A stretch of 7,450 bases of DNA from positions 1-7,450 of the forward strand of contig DFBR01000209.1 in assembly GCA_002367375.1 (NCBI GenBank). The letters are read 5' to 3'. Position numbers and translations under genes: made by a program. The notes below the pieces were generated by a model, which saw nothing but the letters and a program-made list of their open reading frames with translations, did no database searches and had not been told where the DNA came from. Each line of letters opens with the position of its first letter. The first letter of the stretch is position 1. Below are positions 1-6,612 of the stretch, one piece after another. Source of the DNA: Erythrobacter sp. UBA3075 (GTDB lineage Bacteria; Pseudomonadota; Alphaproteobacteria; Sphingomonadales; Sphingomonadaceae).

Positions 1-532
1 CATCGGGATTGGTCTTGGGATCGGAATCGTAAACGCCATCAACGCTGGTGCCCTTCAGCAATGCATCGCAGCGCATTTCGGCGGCGCGCAGGGCGGCACC
101 TGAATCGGTGGTGAAATAGGGCGCGCCGACACCGGCGGCGAAGATTACGATGCGGCCCTTTTCCAGGTGACGTTCAGCGCGGCGACGGATCACCGGCTCG
201 CACACCTGATCCATCTGGATGGCGCTCTGCACCCGGGTGTGAACACCGATCTGTTCGAGCGCGCTCTGCATCGCCAGCGCATTCATGACGGTGGCGAGCA
301 TGCCCATATAGTCGGCCTGCGCCCGGTCCATGCCCTGCGCCGCGCCCGCCATGCCGCGGAATATATTGCCGCCGCCAATGACGAGGCAGATTTGCAAGCC
401 GGTATCGCGCGCCGCCTTCACTTCCTCGGCCAGCCGCAGCACGAATGCGGGATCGATGCCATACTCCTGCTCACCCATCAGCACCTCACCCGAAAGTTTG
501 AGCAGGATACGCTTGGTGTTGGGCAGCAGCAT
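1..532 (-). CDS. pyrH: UMP kinase (uridylate kinase), partial: N-terminal 177 residues
   Basis: Phosphorylates UMP to UDP with ATP in cytosolic pyrimidine nucleotide synthesis; bacterial PyrH is a hexameric amino-acid-kinase-fold enzyme. The left edge cuts the gene, leaving about 177 of the usual 235-245 residues. Visible family motifs are KLSGEVLMG (residues 12-20), the phosphate-binding GGGNIFRG (53-60), R70..[17 protein letters not shown] (70-89) around the UMP site, [13 protein letters not shown] (131-143) and [13 protein letters not shown] (165-177). The ATG at 532-530 is chosen because an AGAGGGA ribosome-binding sequence lies about 10 nt upstream and homologous sequence starts within a few residues of it. 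The upstream frame stays open and includes a TTG, but that is less likely as a start. It follows rpsB-tsf in the conserved order but is separated by about 500 bp and a terminator, so it probably has its own promoter. Confidence 0.97.
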   Translation of the reverse strand, partial: MLLPNTKRILLKLSGEVLMGEQEYGIDPAFVLRLAEEVKAARDTGLQICLVIGGGNIFRGMAGAAQGMDRAQADYMGMLATVMNALAMQSALEQIGVHTRVQSAIQMDQVCEPVIRRRAERHLEKGRIVIFAAGVGAPYFTTDSGAALRAAEMRCDALLKGTSVDGVYDSDPKTNPD

Positions 533-899
533 GTGTCGGTGGTCCCTCTCGGCCAATGCAGAAGTCGCAAGTTTGCGCGGCTTTAGAGCGGCGCGGGCGC
601 GGTGCCAAGTGTTCCCCGGTGCTTTTGCGGAGATGGCTTGCCAATGAATCCCAGCAGGATGATCTGTGCCTCGTGCTCGAGGCGTAGGCCTTGGCACAAG
701 GTTGCTGCCGATCCGCTTTGGCACGAGAGCCGAAATCTGGTTGGTGGAGTTGGGTGGACAATAGCTGGACTTTGCATAGATGACGCCGTTGTGAGGTTCC
801 CCTTACTGTGCACTCCTGCGAAAGCAGGAGCCTGGCTGTTCTGGGTTCCTGCTTTCGCAGGACTGCACTGCTTGCGGACATAAGTTTCAGCAAGATAGC
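533..899. other. Long non-coding gap between pyrH and the tsf terminator
   Basis: I see no convincing gene here; open frames on both strands lack family resemblance and run across the palindromic repeat. Besides the repeat at 808-868, two small perfect hairpins lie side by side: 668-683 (GCCTCG/CGAGGC, 4-nt loop) and 689-701 (CCTTG/CAAGG, 3-nt loop). Neither has a T-run, so they are not obvious terminators. The pyrH promoter should lie here. The best minus-strand candidate I find is TTGGCA (608-603) with TCTAAA (587-582), but the 15-nt spacer is short, so I do not call it. The gap could also hide a small RNA. Confidence 0.5.
808..868. repeat. Nested palindromic intergenic repeat (REP-like)
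   Basis: Two 25-nt arms (808-832 and 844-868) are inverted copies with 2 mismatches, separated by an 11-nt loop. Each arm is itself a small hairpin with a TCCTGC/GCAGGA stem and a 4-nt GAAA or TTTC loop. The DNA can therefore form either one long hairpin or two small ones. Elements with this core are common between genes in sphingomonads, as I recall; only one copy pair is visible here. The long form may act as an extra transcript-end or mRNA-stabilising structure. Confidence 0.8.
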
Positions 900-932
900 A
901 AAACGGCCAGGATGACGCTGTCACCCTGGCCG
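900..932 (-). terminator. Rho-independent terminator downstream of tsf
   Basis: Read on the minus strand, a 13-bp stem (CGGCCAGGGTGAC with GTCATCCTGGCCG, one G-U pair) closes on a 3-nt AGC loop and is followed directly by TTTT. It lies about 100 nt past the tsf stop codon, in the right orientation to end an rpsB-tsf transcript before pyrH. Confidence 0.9.
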
Positions 933-1029
933 CTTGATTTGCAATTTGTCTCAGATGCCTCTCGGTCGCTCTAGCGGCCGACATAGGGCGACCGCCCGCC
1001 CGCAGGTGCGGGTGCGCAAGGCAAGTATC

Positions 1030-1956
1030 TTACCCGCCGACAGCCGCAGCAACTTCTGCTGCGAAGTCGCTTTCTTCCTTCTCGATGCCTTCGCCGAGCT
1101 GGAAGCGGACATAGTCCTTCAGCACGATGGCAGTGCCGGCTTCCTTGCCAGCGGCGGCAACGACGTCGGCAATCGGCGTCTTGTTGTCGATTACGAACAG
1201 CTGGCTGAGCAGCGCGTTTTCCTTGGCGTATTTCTTGATCGCGCCTTCAACCATCTTTTCCTGCACGTTTTCAGGCTTGCCGCTTTCGGCAGCCTTTTCG
1301 GCAGCGACCTTGCGCTCACGCTCAATCACGTCCGCGTCCAGATCGTCAGCGGTCAGCGCCTGCGGGAAAGCCGCAGCGATGTGCATGGCAAGCTGCTTGC
1401 CGAGCGGTTCGAGAACATCCGCACCCGCTTCGCTTTCCAGCGCCACGAGCACGCCGATCTTGCCGAGGTTCGGCGCCTGCGCATTGTGCATGTAAGGCAC
1501 GACCACGCCGTTGGCGATGTTGACGCTCTTCATGCGGCGAACCTGCTGGTTCTCACCAATGGTTGCGACATTCTCGGTCAACTTGTCAGACACGGTGCCG
1601 CCGTCGGGATAGGCTGCGGCCTTGAGCGCGTCGACATCGTCCGAACCTTGTGCCAGCGCGACATCGGTCGTCTTGCGCACAAAGTCCTGAAACTGGTCGT
1701 TCTTGGCGACGAAGTCGGTTTCGGAATTGACTTCAACGGCCACGCCCTTCGTGCCGGTCACAGCGACGCCAACCAGGCCTTCTGCGGCGGTACGGCTGGA
1801 CTTCTTCTGCGCGGTGGCGAGGCCCTTGGCGCGCAATGCGTCAACTGCGGCTTCGATATCGCCATTTGCGGCTTCGAGTGCCTTCTTGGCGTCCATCATG
1901 CCCGCGCCGGTCTTTTCGCGCAGAGCCTTCACGTCGGAAGCGGTAAAAGCTGCCAT
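1030..1956 (-). CDS. tsf: Translation elongation factor Ts
   Basis: Guanine-nucleotide exchange factor that regenerates EF-Tu-GTP from EF-Tu-GDP in the cytoplasm. The 308-residue protein matches the usual length of about 280-310. The N-terminal UBA-like domain carries the [16 protein letters not shown] signature (residues 12-27). The core begins with [13 protein letters not shown] (75-87), in which D81-F82 correspond to the EF-Ts residues that intrude near the EF-Tu magnesium site. Further conserved stretches are KQLAMHIAA (187-195) and the [14 protein letters not shown] region in the C-terminal half. The ATG at 1956 is preceded by AAGAAGGA at good spacing. It lies 111 bp downstream of rpsB on the same strand, almost certainly in one transcription unit, and is followed by a strong terminator. 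Nothing looks broken. Confidence 0.98.
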   Translation of the reverse strand: MAAFTASDVKALREKTGAGMMDAKKALEAANGDIEAAVDALRAKGLATAQKKSSRTAAEGLVGVAVTGTKGVAVEVNSETDFVAKNDQFQDFVRKTTDVALAQGSDDVDALKAAAYPDGGTVSDKLTENVATIGENQQVRRMKSVNIANGVVVPYMHNAQAPNLGKIGVLVALESEAGADVLEPLGKQLAMHIAAAFPQALTADDLDADVIERERKVAAEKAAESGKPENVQEKMVEGAIKKYAKENALLSQLFVIDNKTPIADVVAAAGKEAGTAIVLKDYVRFQLGEGIEKEESDFAAEVAAAVGG

Positions 1957-2067
1957 TGGTTTTGTCCTTCTTATAAATAGTCAGGCACCGGACCTCTGGG
2001 GTGAGGTCCGGCGCAATAAGGGTAAGATGTGGTGCGCGGCTGACGTATCAACCGCGCATCATCACAT
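1957..2067 (-). promoter_or_regulatory. rpsB-tsf intercistronic region with two hairpins
   Basis: On the minus strand the gap first gives a stem just after the rpsB stop (2031-2039 with 2052-2060, nine pairs including one G-U, 12-nt loop). A stronger hairpin follows at 1985-2014, with a perfect 9-bp CCGGACCTC/GAGGTCCGG stem, a 6-nt loop and two more pairs beyond one mismatch. No T-run follows the second hairpin; the tsf ribosome-binding site comes about 20 nt later. They may attenuate transcription, stabilise the upstream message or set the S2:EF-Ts ratio. The structures are seen; the role is inferred. Confidence 0.55.
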
Positions 2068-2892
2068 TCAGGCGTCGGCCTTGGGCTCTTCCTTGGCAGG
2101 AGCGGCCTCTGCGGCGGGAGCTTCTGCGGCCGGAGCGGCTTCAGCAACCACGGCTTCGACGGGAGGTGCATCCATGGCGCCGAGGTCGGCACCCGAATCA
2201 ACCACGCCCTTGTCCGAACCGGCGGTCACTGCCTTGGCAATCGCGTCGCAATACAGGCGCACAGCGCGGCTTGCATCATCATTGCCGGGGATCGGGAAGG
2301 AAATGCCTTCGGGATCGACATTGGTGTCGAGTACGGCAATCACGGGGATACCAAGGACATTGGCTTCCTTGATCGCCAGATCTTCCTTGTTCGCATCAAT
2401 CACGAACATCACGTCAGGCACGCCGCCCATATCGCGAATACCGCCGAGCGAAAGTTCCAGCTTGTCCTTCTTGCGGGTCAGCTGAAGGACTTCCTTCTTG
2501 GTCAGACCGCTGGAGTCGCCCGAAAGCTGTTCTTCCAGATTCTTGAGTTCCTTGATGGAGCCCGAAATCGTCTTCCAGTTGGTGAGCATGCCGCCCAGCC
2601 AGCGGTGATTGACGAAGTGCTGACCACAGGCCCGCGCTGCATCTGCAATCGGCTCCTGCGCCTGACGCTTGGTGCCAACGAACAGCACCTTGCCGCCAGC
2701 GCGAACGGTCTGCTGGACAAAATCCAGAGCGCGCGCGAACAGCGGAACAGTCTGCGAAAGATCAATGATATGAACACCGTTGCGGCTGCCGAAAATATAC
2801 GGCTTCATGCGCGGGTTCCAGCGGTGGGTCTGATGGCCGAAGTGTACGCCGGCCTCGATCAAATGCTGCATCGTGACGGTGGGAGCCGCCAT
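2068..2892 (-). CDS. rpsB: 30S ribosomal protein S2
   Basis: Small-subunit ribosomal protein needed to place S1 and complete the 30S particle. The 274-residue sequence shows the S2 signatures [17 protein letters not shown] (residues 19-35) and [12 protein letters not shown] (37-48), then GTKRQAQE (73-80), the [12 protein letters not shown] block (98-109), the lysine-rich helical region that follows, and PDVMFVID (159-166). The C-terminus (about 241-274) is a low-complexity Ala/Glu/Pro tail absent from the 241-residue E. coli protein; similar tails occur in other alphaproteobacterial S2 proteins. The ATG at 2892 has GGAAGGA upstream. It is the first gene of the rpsB-tsf unit; its promoter must lie in 2893 to about 3220, but I could not pin down a confident -35/-10 pair there. 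Confidence 0.98.
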   Translation of the reverse strand: MAAPTVTMQHLIEAGVHFGHQTHRWNPRMKPYIFGSRNGVHIIDLSQTVPLFARALDFVQQTVRAGGKVLFVGTKRQAQEPIADAARACGQHFVNHRWLGGMLTNWKTISGSIKELKNLEEQLSGDSSGLTKKEVLQLTRKKDKLELSLGGIRDMGGVPDVMFVIDANKEDLAIKEANVLGIPVIAVLDTNVDPEGISFPIPGNDDASRAVRLYCDAIAKAVTAGSDKGVVDSGADLGAMDAPPVEAVVAEAAPAAEAPAAEAAPAKEEPKADA

Positions 2893-2930
2893 ATAGAATT
2901 CCTTCCGGTTATACCTCTGAATGGCGGGGA

Positions 2931-2969
2931 ACCGGCCGCAATCTGTAATAGATCGCAGGCGGCACCGGT
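2931..2969 (-). promoter_or_regulatory. Leader hairpin upstream of rpsB
   Basis: On the minus strand the rpsB leader can fold as GCGATCT/AGATTGC (2956-2950 with 2944-2938, one G-U) around an ATTAC loop. A further ACCGG/CCGGT pairing (2969-2965 with 2935-2931) encloses it, with an asymmetric internal loop. It ends 38 nt before the rpsB ATG. An alternative pairing, CCGGTT (2935-2930) with AACCGG (2910-2905), would use the same strand and reach close to the ribosome-binding site. S2 is known to autoregulate through its leader in E. coli; a similar role here is only inferred. Confidence 0.4.
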
Positions 2970-3117
2970 ATGTGTGCCATCCATGTGAATTTGCCGACTA
3001 TTCAAACTGCGTGAATCGCAGAGAGCCAGTCGACGGACGCGCACATAGGCGAGGTGTTCACAGAAATCCAGCGGCAATTTTCCGATTGCTTGCCGAAAAC
3101 CGGGCAAATCGAAAACG

Positions 3118-3132
3118 GAACACAATGAGAAC
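3118..3132 (+). promoter_or_regulatory. LexA (SOS) box 1
   Basis: An exact GAAC-N7-GAAC direct repeat (GAAC at 3118 and at 3129), the LexA operator of Alphaproteobacteria (GTTC-N7-GTTC on the other strand). It lies just upstream of a TTGAC -35-like element. A second exact copy lies 33 bp downstream, which makes chance an unlikely explanation. Confidence 0.85.
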
Positions 3133-3139
3133 AAAATGC

Positions 3140-3168
3140 TTGACGGGCCGGAACATCAGTGGAACAAA
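3140..3168 (+). promoter_or_regulatory. Candidate SOS promoter between and across the LexA boxes
   Basis: TTGACG (3140-3145) is a good -35 match sitting between the two LexA boxes. With 17-nt spacing the -10 would be AACAAA (3163-3168), a weak match that overlaps the end of LexA box 2. Such overlap would allow direct repression. The predicted start, near 3175, leaves a leader of about 50 nt before the small membrane-protein gene. That leader contains a GGTGC/GCACC hairpin (3191-3204) shortly before the ribosome-binding site. Confidence 0.45.
3151..3165 (+). promoter_or_regulatory. LexA (SOS) box 2
   Basis: A second exact GAAC-N7-GAAC repeat (GAAC at 3151 and at 3162), in the same orientation as box 1 and 33 bp downstream of it, about three helical turns. 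It overlaps the spacer and -10 region of the candidate plus-strand promoter. Tandem operators of this kind usually mark tightly repressed SOS genes. Confidence 0.85.
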
Positions 3169-3225
3169 GGGGCCAACAAATCAAATATGAGGTGCCCCGG
3201 CACCCGACGCTAAAGGATGATGAGC

Positions 3226-3441
3226 ATGACCCTGGCAATTGCGATTTCGCTGTTCTTCGGCCTCGTAGCGGCGTTCTCGCTTACATCGTGCCATGCTTCA
3301 CTGCGCAAGGCGCTGCGCCATTATCGCGCCATCCGCGCAGAGCTTATTCTGCTCGATCGCGCGGCGGCGTATCCGCACCAGGCTGTGCGCCTGCCACTGC
3401 GTCGCCCGCAGGATGCGTTTGCCCGGGCGATTGCAGCTTGA
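3226..3441 (+). CDS. Small single-pass membrane protein, probably SOS-induced; function unknown
   Basis: I do not recognise this gene. It encodes 71 residues from the ATG at 3226, chosen because AAGGA (3213-3217) sits 8 nt upstream; ATGs at 3217 and 3220 would add 2-3 residues but lie on or too close to that site. Residues 2-21 form one hydrophobic segment with no charges, followed by Cys22 and a strongly basic, probably cytoplasmic stretch (R27, K28, R31, R34, R37), then an Arg/Pro-containing tail. LTSC resembles a lipobox, but the positively charged n-region of a lipoprotein signal is missing, so a membrane anchor is more likely. Two exact LexA boxes lie about 60-110 bp upstream. Small LexA-controlled membrane proteins such as Caulobacter SidA (division inhibitor) or E. 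coli TisB offer analogies, not homology. The last 32 codons overlap the pssA 3' end on the other strand. Confidence 0.7.
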   Translation: MTLAIAISLFFGLVAAFSLTSCHASLRKALRHYRAIRAELILLDRAAAYPHQAVRLPLRRPQDAFARAIAA

Positions 3442-4303
3442 GAGCATCGGCCTTGGCTCGCCTGATCTTTGCATAACGTGTGACAGACCAGCCAATCAGG
3501 ACAAGATAGATCACACCGATCAGGACCAGTGTCCACCAAGTCTCTCGCAGTAATCCCCCAACCAGCAATCCTGCCATTGCAATGATCGCCAGTTTGAAGT
3601 TGCCGGAAGGGCGCAATGATCTCCAACTTGGTGTCGCAAGGTCAGACACCATCAGAAGCGCGACGAGGACGAGCCAGGGACCGACAAGCCATGGTTCACG
3701 AAAAATTGGTTCATCGGTCGCCAGCCAGAGGTAGACTGGCATGAAGGCGAATCCTGCCCCCATCGGAGCTGGAACGCCGGTAAGAAACCCTGCCGACTTA
3801 TGCGGCTGATCGTCGACATCGATCTGCGCATTGAACCGCGCCAGCCGCAGCGCACAGCAAATGGCATAAGCCAATGCGGCCAGCCAGCCGAAGCGCGGCG
3901 CCTCAACCAGCGACCAGAGGTAGAGCACAAGCGCGGGAGCAATGCCGAAACTGGCCGAATCGGAAAGACTATCGAGCTCTGCCCCGAACCGCGACTGCGC
4001 CTTCAAAAGGCGTGCAACCCGGCCATCCATCATGTCGAGAATGCCCGCTATGATCATAGCGAACACGGCTTTGTCCCACTCCCCGGCGATGGCGAACAGA
4101 ACGCTCGTCAGTCCCGAACACAGAGCGGCAGCGGTGATGGCATTTGGCACCACGGCGCGCATAGAGAGGCCCTTGCCCGCTCGCGATCTGGTCACATGCT
4201 CATGCTCACTCGCCTTCGGGCCGAGCCATGCTGGTCCGGGTGTGGCAGTCGCGTCGTCATCAAATTCGTCGTGACCGGAATCGCCGCGTTGGTCGATACT
4301 CAC
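3344..4303 (-). CDS. pssA: CDP-diacylglycerol--serine O-phosphatidyltransferase (phosphatidylserine synthase)
   Basis: Transfers serine to CDP-diacylglycerol, giving phosphatidylserine and CMP, in the cytoplasmic membrane. The CDP-alcohol phosphatidyltransferase motif is intact: D93-G94-x2-A97-R98-x8-G107-x3-D111-x3-D115. Several membrane segments follow the family pattern (about 54-74, 138-156, 181-195, 205-222, 237-252, 257-273), with the conserved LRLARFN (152-158) and [12 protein letters not shown] (172-183). The start is GTG at 4303, overlapping the psd stop by 4 bp (GTGA), which implies translational coupling. This adds about 47 acidic, hydrophilic residues before the usual family start near M48 ([11 protein letters not shown]); M48 is the alternative start. 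The C-terminal tail (about 278-319) is hydrophilic and its last 32 residues overlap the convergent small gene. No terminator is visible after it. Confidence 0.95.
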   Translation of the reverse strand: MSIDQRGDSGHDEFDDDATATPGPAWLGPKASEHEHVTRSRAGKGLSMRAVVPNAITAAALCSGLTSVLFAIAGEWDKAVFAMIIAGILDMMDGRVARLLKAQSRFGAELDSLSDSASFGIAPALVLYLWSLVEAPRFGWLAALAYAICCALRLARFNAQIDVDDQPHKSAGFLTGVPAPMGAGFAFMPVYLWLATDEPIFREPWLVGPWLVLVALLMVSDLATPSWRSLRPSGNFKLAIIAMAGLLVGGLLRETWWTLVLIGVIYLVLIGWSVTRYAKIRRAKADALKLQSPGQTHPAGDAVAGAQPGADTPPRDRAE

Positions 4304-5052
4304 TGACTGACACCTTCGAGCAGGCCTTGAGCACCGAGTTCGGCCAGGATCGTCTCCCCTGCAATCATACGCTGTCCGATCAGTACTTTGGATTCTGTTC
4401 CAGCAGGCAGATAGACATCCACCCGGCTGCCAAAGCGGATCAGCCCGACCCGCTGGCCCGATGCGACAATGTCGCCCGGCTTGATGAAGGGCACGATCCG
4501 CCGCGCCACCAGCCCGGCAATCTGGGTGAAACCAATGCGCGTACCATCAGTCCGCTCGACCAGAATGTGCTGGCGCTCATTCTCCTCGCTCGCCTTGTCC
4601 AGATCGGCATTCATGAAAGCGCCGGGAATATAGACAATGCGCCGCACTGTTCCGGCGATGGGAGAACGATTGATATGCACGTCGAACACCGACATGAAGA
4701 TGGAGACACGGGTCACCGGCTCCGCGCCAAGACCCTGTCCGCCGTCGCCATCAGTGCCCTGCAACTCAAGTGGTGGAACAACCTGCGTGATGAGCGAGAC
4801 CTGCCCATCCGCCGGCGACACAATCGCACGATCATCCTGCGGGACGACCCGCTCCGGATCACGAAAGAAGGCGAACACGCCGCCCGCCAGCGCCAGCAAT
4901 GGCCAGCCGATCAACGCCCAGTCGAATAGCAGCAGGAAAACCAGCGCAATGCCAACGGCGATAACGCCAAACTTCCGACCTTCGGGATGGATCGGGGCAA
5001 GGCCCCATTCGCCATCACCGCGTCCGCGATTGTCTCTTAATTCTCCGGCCAT
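4300..5052 (-). CDS. psd: Phosphatidylserine decarboxylase proenzyme (short PSD type)
   Basis: Decarboxylates phosphatidylserine to phosphatidylethanolamine, the step after PssA, at the cytoplasmic membrane. The 250-residue proenzyme belongs to the short class typical of Alphaproteobacteria and Archaea rather than the 322-residue E. coli type. Residues 30-63 form the hydrophobic membrane-binding region, followed by FFRDPER (62-68). SPADG (79-83) holds a candidate catalytic Asp82, and [14 protein letters not shown] (121-134) holds His126. FGSR (207-210) is the self-cleavage site: cutting between G208 and S209 would give the alpha chain its pyruvoyl group. A Gly/Asp-rich loop (about 98-111) looks like a surface insert. 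It starts with ATG at 5052, 84 bp after the regulator gene on the same strand with no clear terminator between, and overlaps pssA by 4 bp. Confidence 0.96.
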   Translation of the reverse strand: MAGELRDNRGRGDGEWGLAPIHPEGRKFGVIAVGIALVFLLLFDWALIGWPLLALAGGVFAFFRDPERVVPQDDRAIVSPADGQVSLITQVVPPLELQGTDGDGGQGLGAEPVTRVSIFMSVFDVHINRSPIAGTVRRIVYIPGAFMNADLDKASEENERQHILVERTDGTRIGFTQIAGLVARRIVPFIKPGDIVASGQRVGLIRFGSRVDVYLPAGTESKVLIGQRMIAGETILAELGAQGLLEGVSQ

Positions 5053-5136
5053 TTGTAACTTCTAGGCGCTGCAGAGCGTGCTCACAAGCATCCTCTGCGG
5101 CGCAATTGGGGGAAGTCGGGCCGCTGGCCGCCGCGC

Positions 5137-6543
5137 TCACTCCATCGAGAAATCGAACGGCACACCGCTTTCGCGGAAACGCGCAGGCACGATCTCGCGG
5201 CCTATCGGCGGAGCTGAGCGGGCGACACAACGCGGACGATGGCACATGCGGCAGGCGACACCGATGGGCGTCGCGTCCTGCCTTGCCAAAGCTTCACCAT
5301 AGGCGAGCTTGTCGAGATGCACAGCGGAACAGGCTATCGCCACTGACCGCGTCACACTGGCCGCGCCAAAGCCGCCGCCACCGCCCTTTACCGTGCGCGC
5401 AATGGATACGTAACGCTCTCCATCAGGCAGTTCGATCAGTTGCGCATCGACTTCGCCGGGGCGTTCGAACGTGCGATGGACATTCCACAGCGGGCAGGCC
5501 CCGCCATGACGGGCGAAGGGAAATCCTGCGCCATCCAGCCGCTTGGACACATTGCCCGCGCGATCCACTCGCAGGAAGAAGAACGGGACGCCCTCCTCTC
5601 CCGGCCTTTGCAAAGTCGTGAGCCGATGGGCAGCCTGTTCAAAACTAACACCAAATCGCGCACCCAATGCCTCGACATCATAGCGCAAATCCGTCGCCGC
5701 GCGAGCAAAGCTGCGCTGGGGCATCAACAGTGCGGCTGCCCAATAGGATTGCAGCGCGCGCCGGATCAGACGTTTGCCATCTTCGCTGGAGAATCGCCCC
5801 TCGGCCACGATATCGGCAATCACCTGCTCCTGTTCGAGGATCGCGATCTGCAAGGCTGCCTGAAACCGCCGTCCGGCATGATCGAGCCGTTCGGAGATGT
5901 AGATGCGACGGCGATGATAATCGTGCCAGCGCAGCGCGCCGTGGAGCAGGCCATCGTCGGTCAGACGCAATTCGAGTTGGTGGTTCTCGGCCAGATGGTC
6001 CAGCATGGCCTCATAAGAATCGAGCTCGCGCGCAGCAAGGCTGGCGCTGTCGTCCAGTTCCGGGAAACAATTGCGGCGCGCCGCGAGAAAGGCGCGTGCC
6101 TCGCCCACCGGGTCGCTGGCACGCGCGCCATTTTCTGCCGCGCCGCCACTCGCTTCGCGCCGCTCTGCCAACGCCAGTTGCTCTTCGCCAAAGGCCGTGT
6201 GCAATCGCAACAATGCCTCAGCCATGCCCGGATAGCTGGTCGCAATGTCCTGAATATCCAGCGGTTCGATATCGATGTCGGCGAAGATCGGATCGCGCAG
6301 TGCGCCTTGCAGGCGAGTGGCGGTCTCATCCGCATCCTCATCGGCCAATTCGCCAATATCGATGCGATAGGTGGTCGCCAGCTTTATCAGCATCTCAGCG
6401 GTGACCGGGCGCTGATTGCGCTCCATCAGCGCAATGTAGCTGGGCGAGATGTCCAGATCGCCCGCCATATTCGCCTGCGTCAGGCCGAGATCGCGGCGCA
6501 ATTTCTTGAGCCTTGGGCCAAGGTAAAGTGCCTTTCCGGCCAT
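5137..6543 (-). CDS. XRE-family transcriptional regulator, ScfR/RamB type (short-chain fatty acyl regulator)
   Basis: Probable DNA-binding regulator of acetate/propionate or glyoxylate-cycle genes. Of 468 residues, 8-62 form an XRE helix-turn-helix (LGLTQANMAGDL, then SPSYIALMERNQRPV). The middle (about 170-310) matches the ImmA/IrrE-like region of this family; no HExxH zinc motif is present (the helix reads FQAALQIAILEQEQ), as in other ScfR-like proteins. The C-terminal part (about 318-468) is the ScfR domain, with FFFLRVDRAGNVSKR and the Cys motif C431-x2-C434-x4-C439, plus C350 and C405. Mycobacterial and corynebacterial RamB and Rhodobacter PccR are the known relatives. Start ATG 6543 has GAGGGAG 9 nt upstream. 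It is divergent from aceA, a classical RamB target, and a palindrome in the shared region overlaps its likely promoter, suggesting autoregulation. The exact effector is not known from sequence. Confidence 0.92.
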   Translation of the reverse strand: MAGKALYLGPRLKKLRRDLGLTQANMAGDLDISPSYIALMERNQRPVTAEMLIKLATTYRIDIGELADEDADETATRLQGALRDPIFADIDIEPLDIQDIATSYPGMAEALLRLHTAFGEEQLALAERREASGGAAENGARASDPVGEARAFLAARRNCFPELDDSASLAARELDSYEAMLDHLAENHQLELRLTDDGLLHGALRWHDYHRRRIYISERLDHAGRRFQAALQIAILEQEQVIADIVAEGRFSSEDGKRLIRRALQSYWAAALLMPQRSFARAATDLRYDVEALGARFGVSFEQAAHRLTTLQRPGEEGVPFFFLRVDRAGNVSKRLDGAGFPFARHGGACPLWNVHRTFERPGEVDAQLIELPDGERYVSIARTVKGGGGGFGAASVTRSVAIACSAVHLDKLAYGEALARQDATPIGVACRMCHRPRCVARSAPPIGREIVPARFRESGVPFDFSME

Positions 6544-6579
6544 GATTGTCCGCTCCCTCAGAATCGCGTCTCGTAATAG

Positions 6580-6612
6580 ACTTTACAGCATTACATAGAT
6601 TTTTTGTAAAGT
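6580..6612. promoter_or_regulatory. Inverted repeat, candidate operator for the ScfR/RamB-type regulator
   Basis: A perfect 8-bp inverted repeat, ACTTTACA (6580-6587) and TGTAAAGT (6605-6612), is separated by 17 bp of AT-rich DNA in an otherwise GC-rich window. A partial third TTACA lies at 6591-6595. The half-site TTTGTAAAG resembles the TTTGCAAA-type cores reported for RamB/PccR-like regulators, with C replaced by T. Its position between the divergent regulator and aceA supports an operator; binding is inferred. Confidence 0.6.

Noticed and set aside
583..984. Minus-strand open frame of 133 codons between tsf and pyrH
   Set aside because: It runs through the tsf terminator and the palindromic repeat; the SPAKAG and APAFAGV stretches are simply the translated repeat, a typical false gene signal.
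934..1980. Plus-strand open frame of 348 codons
   Set aside because: It lies antisense to the clear tsf gene and has no recognisable family features; long antisense frames are common in GC-rich coding DNA.
1703..2485. Plus-strand open frame of 260 codons rich in Ala and Ser
   Set aside because: It crosses from tsf into rpsB on the opposite strand, and its low-complexity sequence mirrors the Ala-rich S2 tail.
3008..3022. Perfect 5-bp hairpin CTGCG/CGCAG in the rpsB upstream region
   Set aside because: Too short to separate from chance, with no adjacent T-run or motif.
2859..3134. Minus-strand open frame of 91 codons overlapping the rpsB start
   Set aside because: It covers the rpsB leader in a different frame, has no clear ribosome-binding site or family resemblance, and would conflict with the leader structure.
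3226..3294. Lipoprotein signal peptide reading of the small membrane protein (LTSC lipobox)
   Set aside because: There is no positively charged n-region before the hydrophobic segment and the following region is strongly basic, so a membrane anchor with a cytoplasmic tail fits better.
5440..6576. Plus-strand open frame of 378 codons
   Set aside because: It is antisense to the well-supported ScfR/RamB-type regulator and shows no domain pattern.
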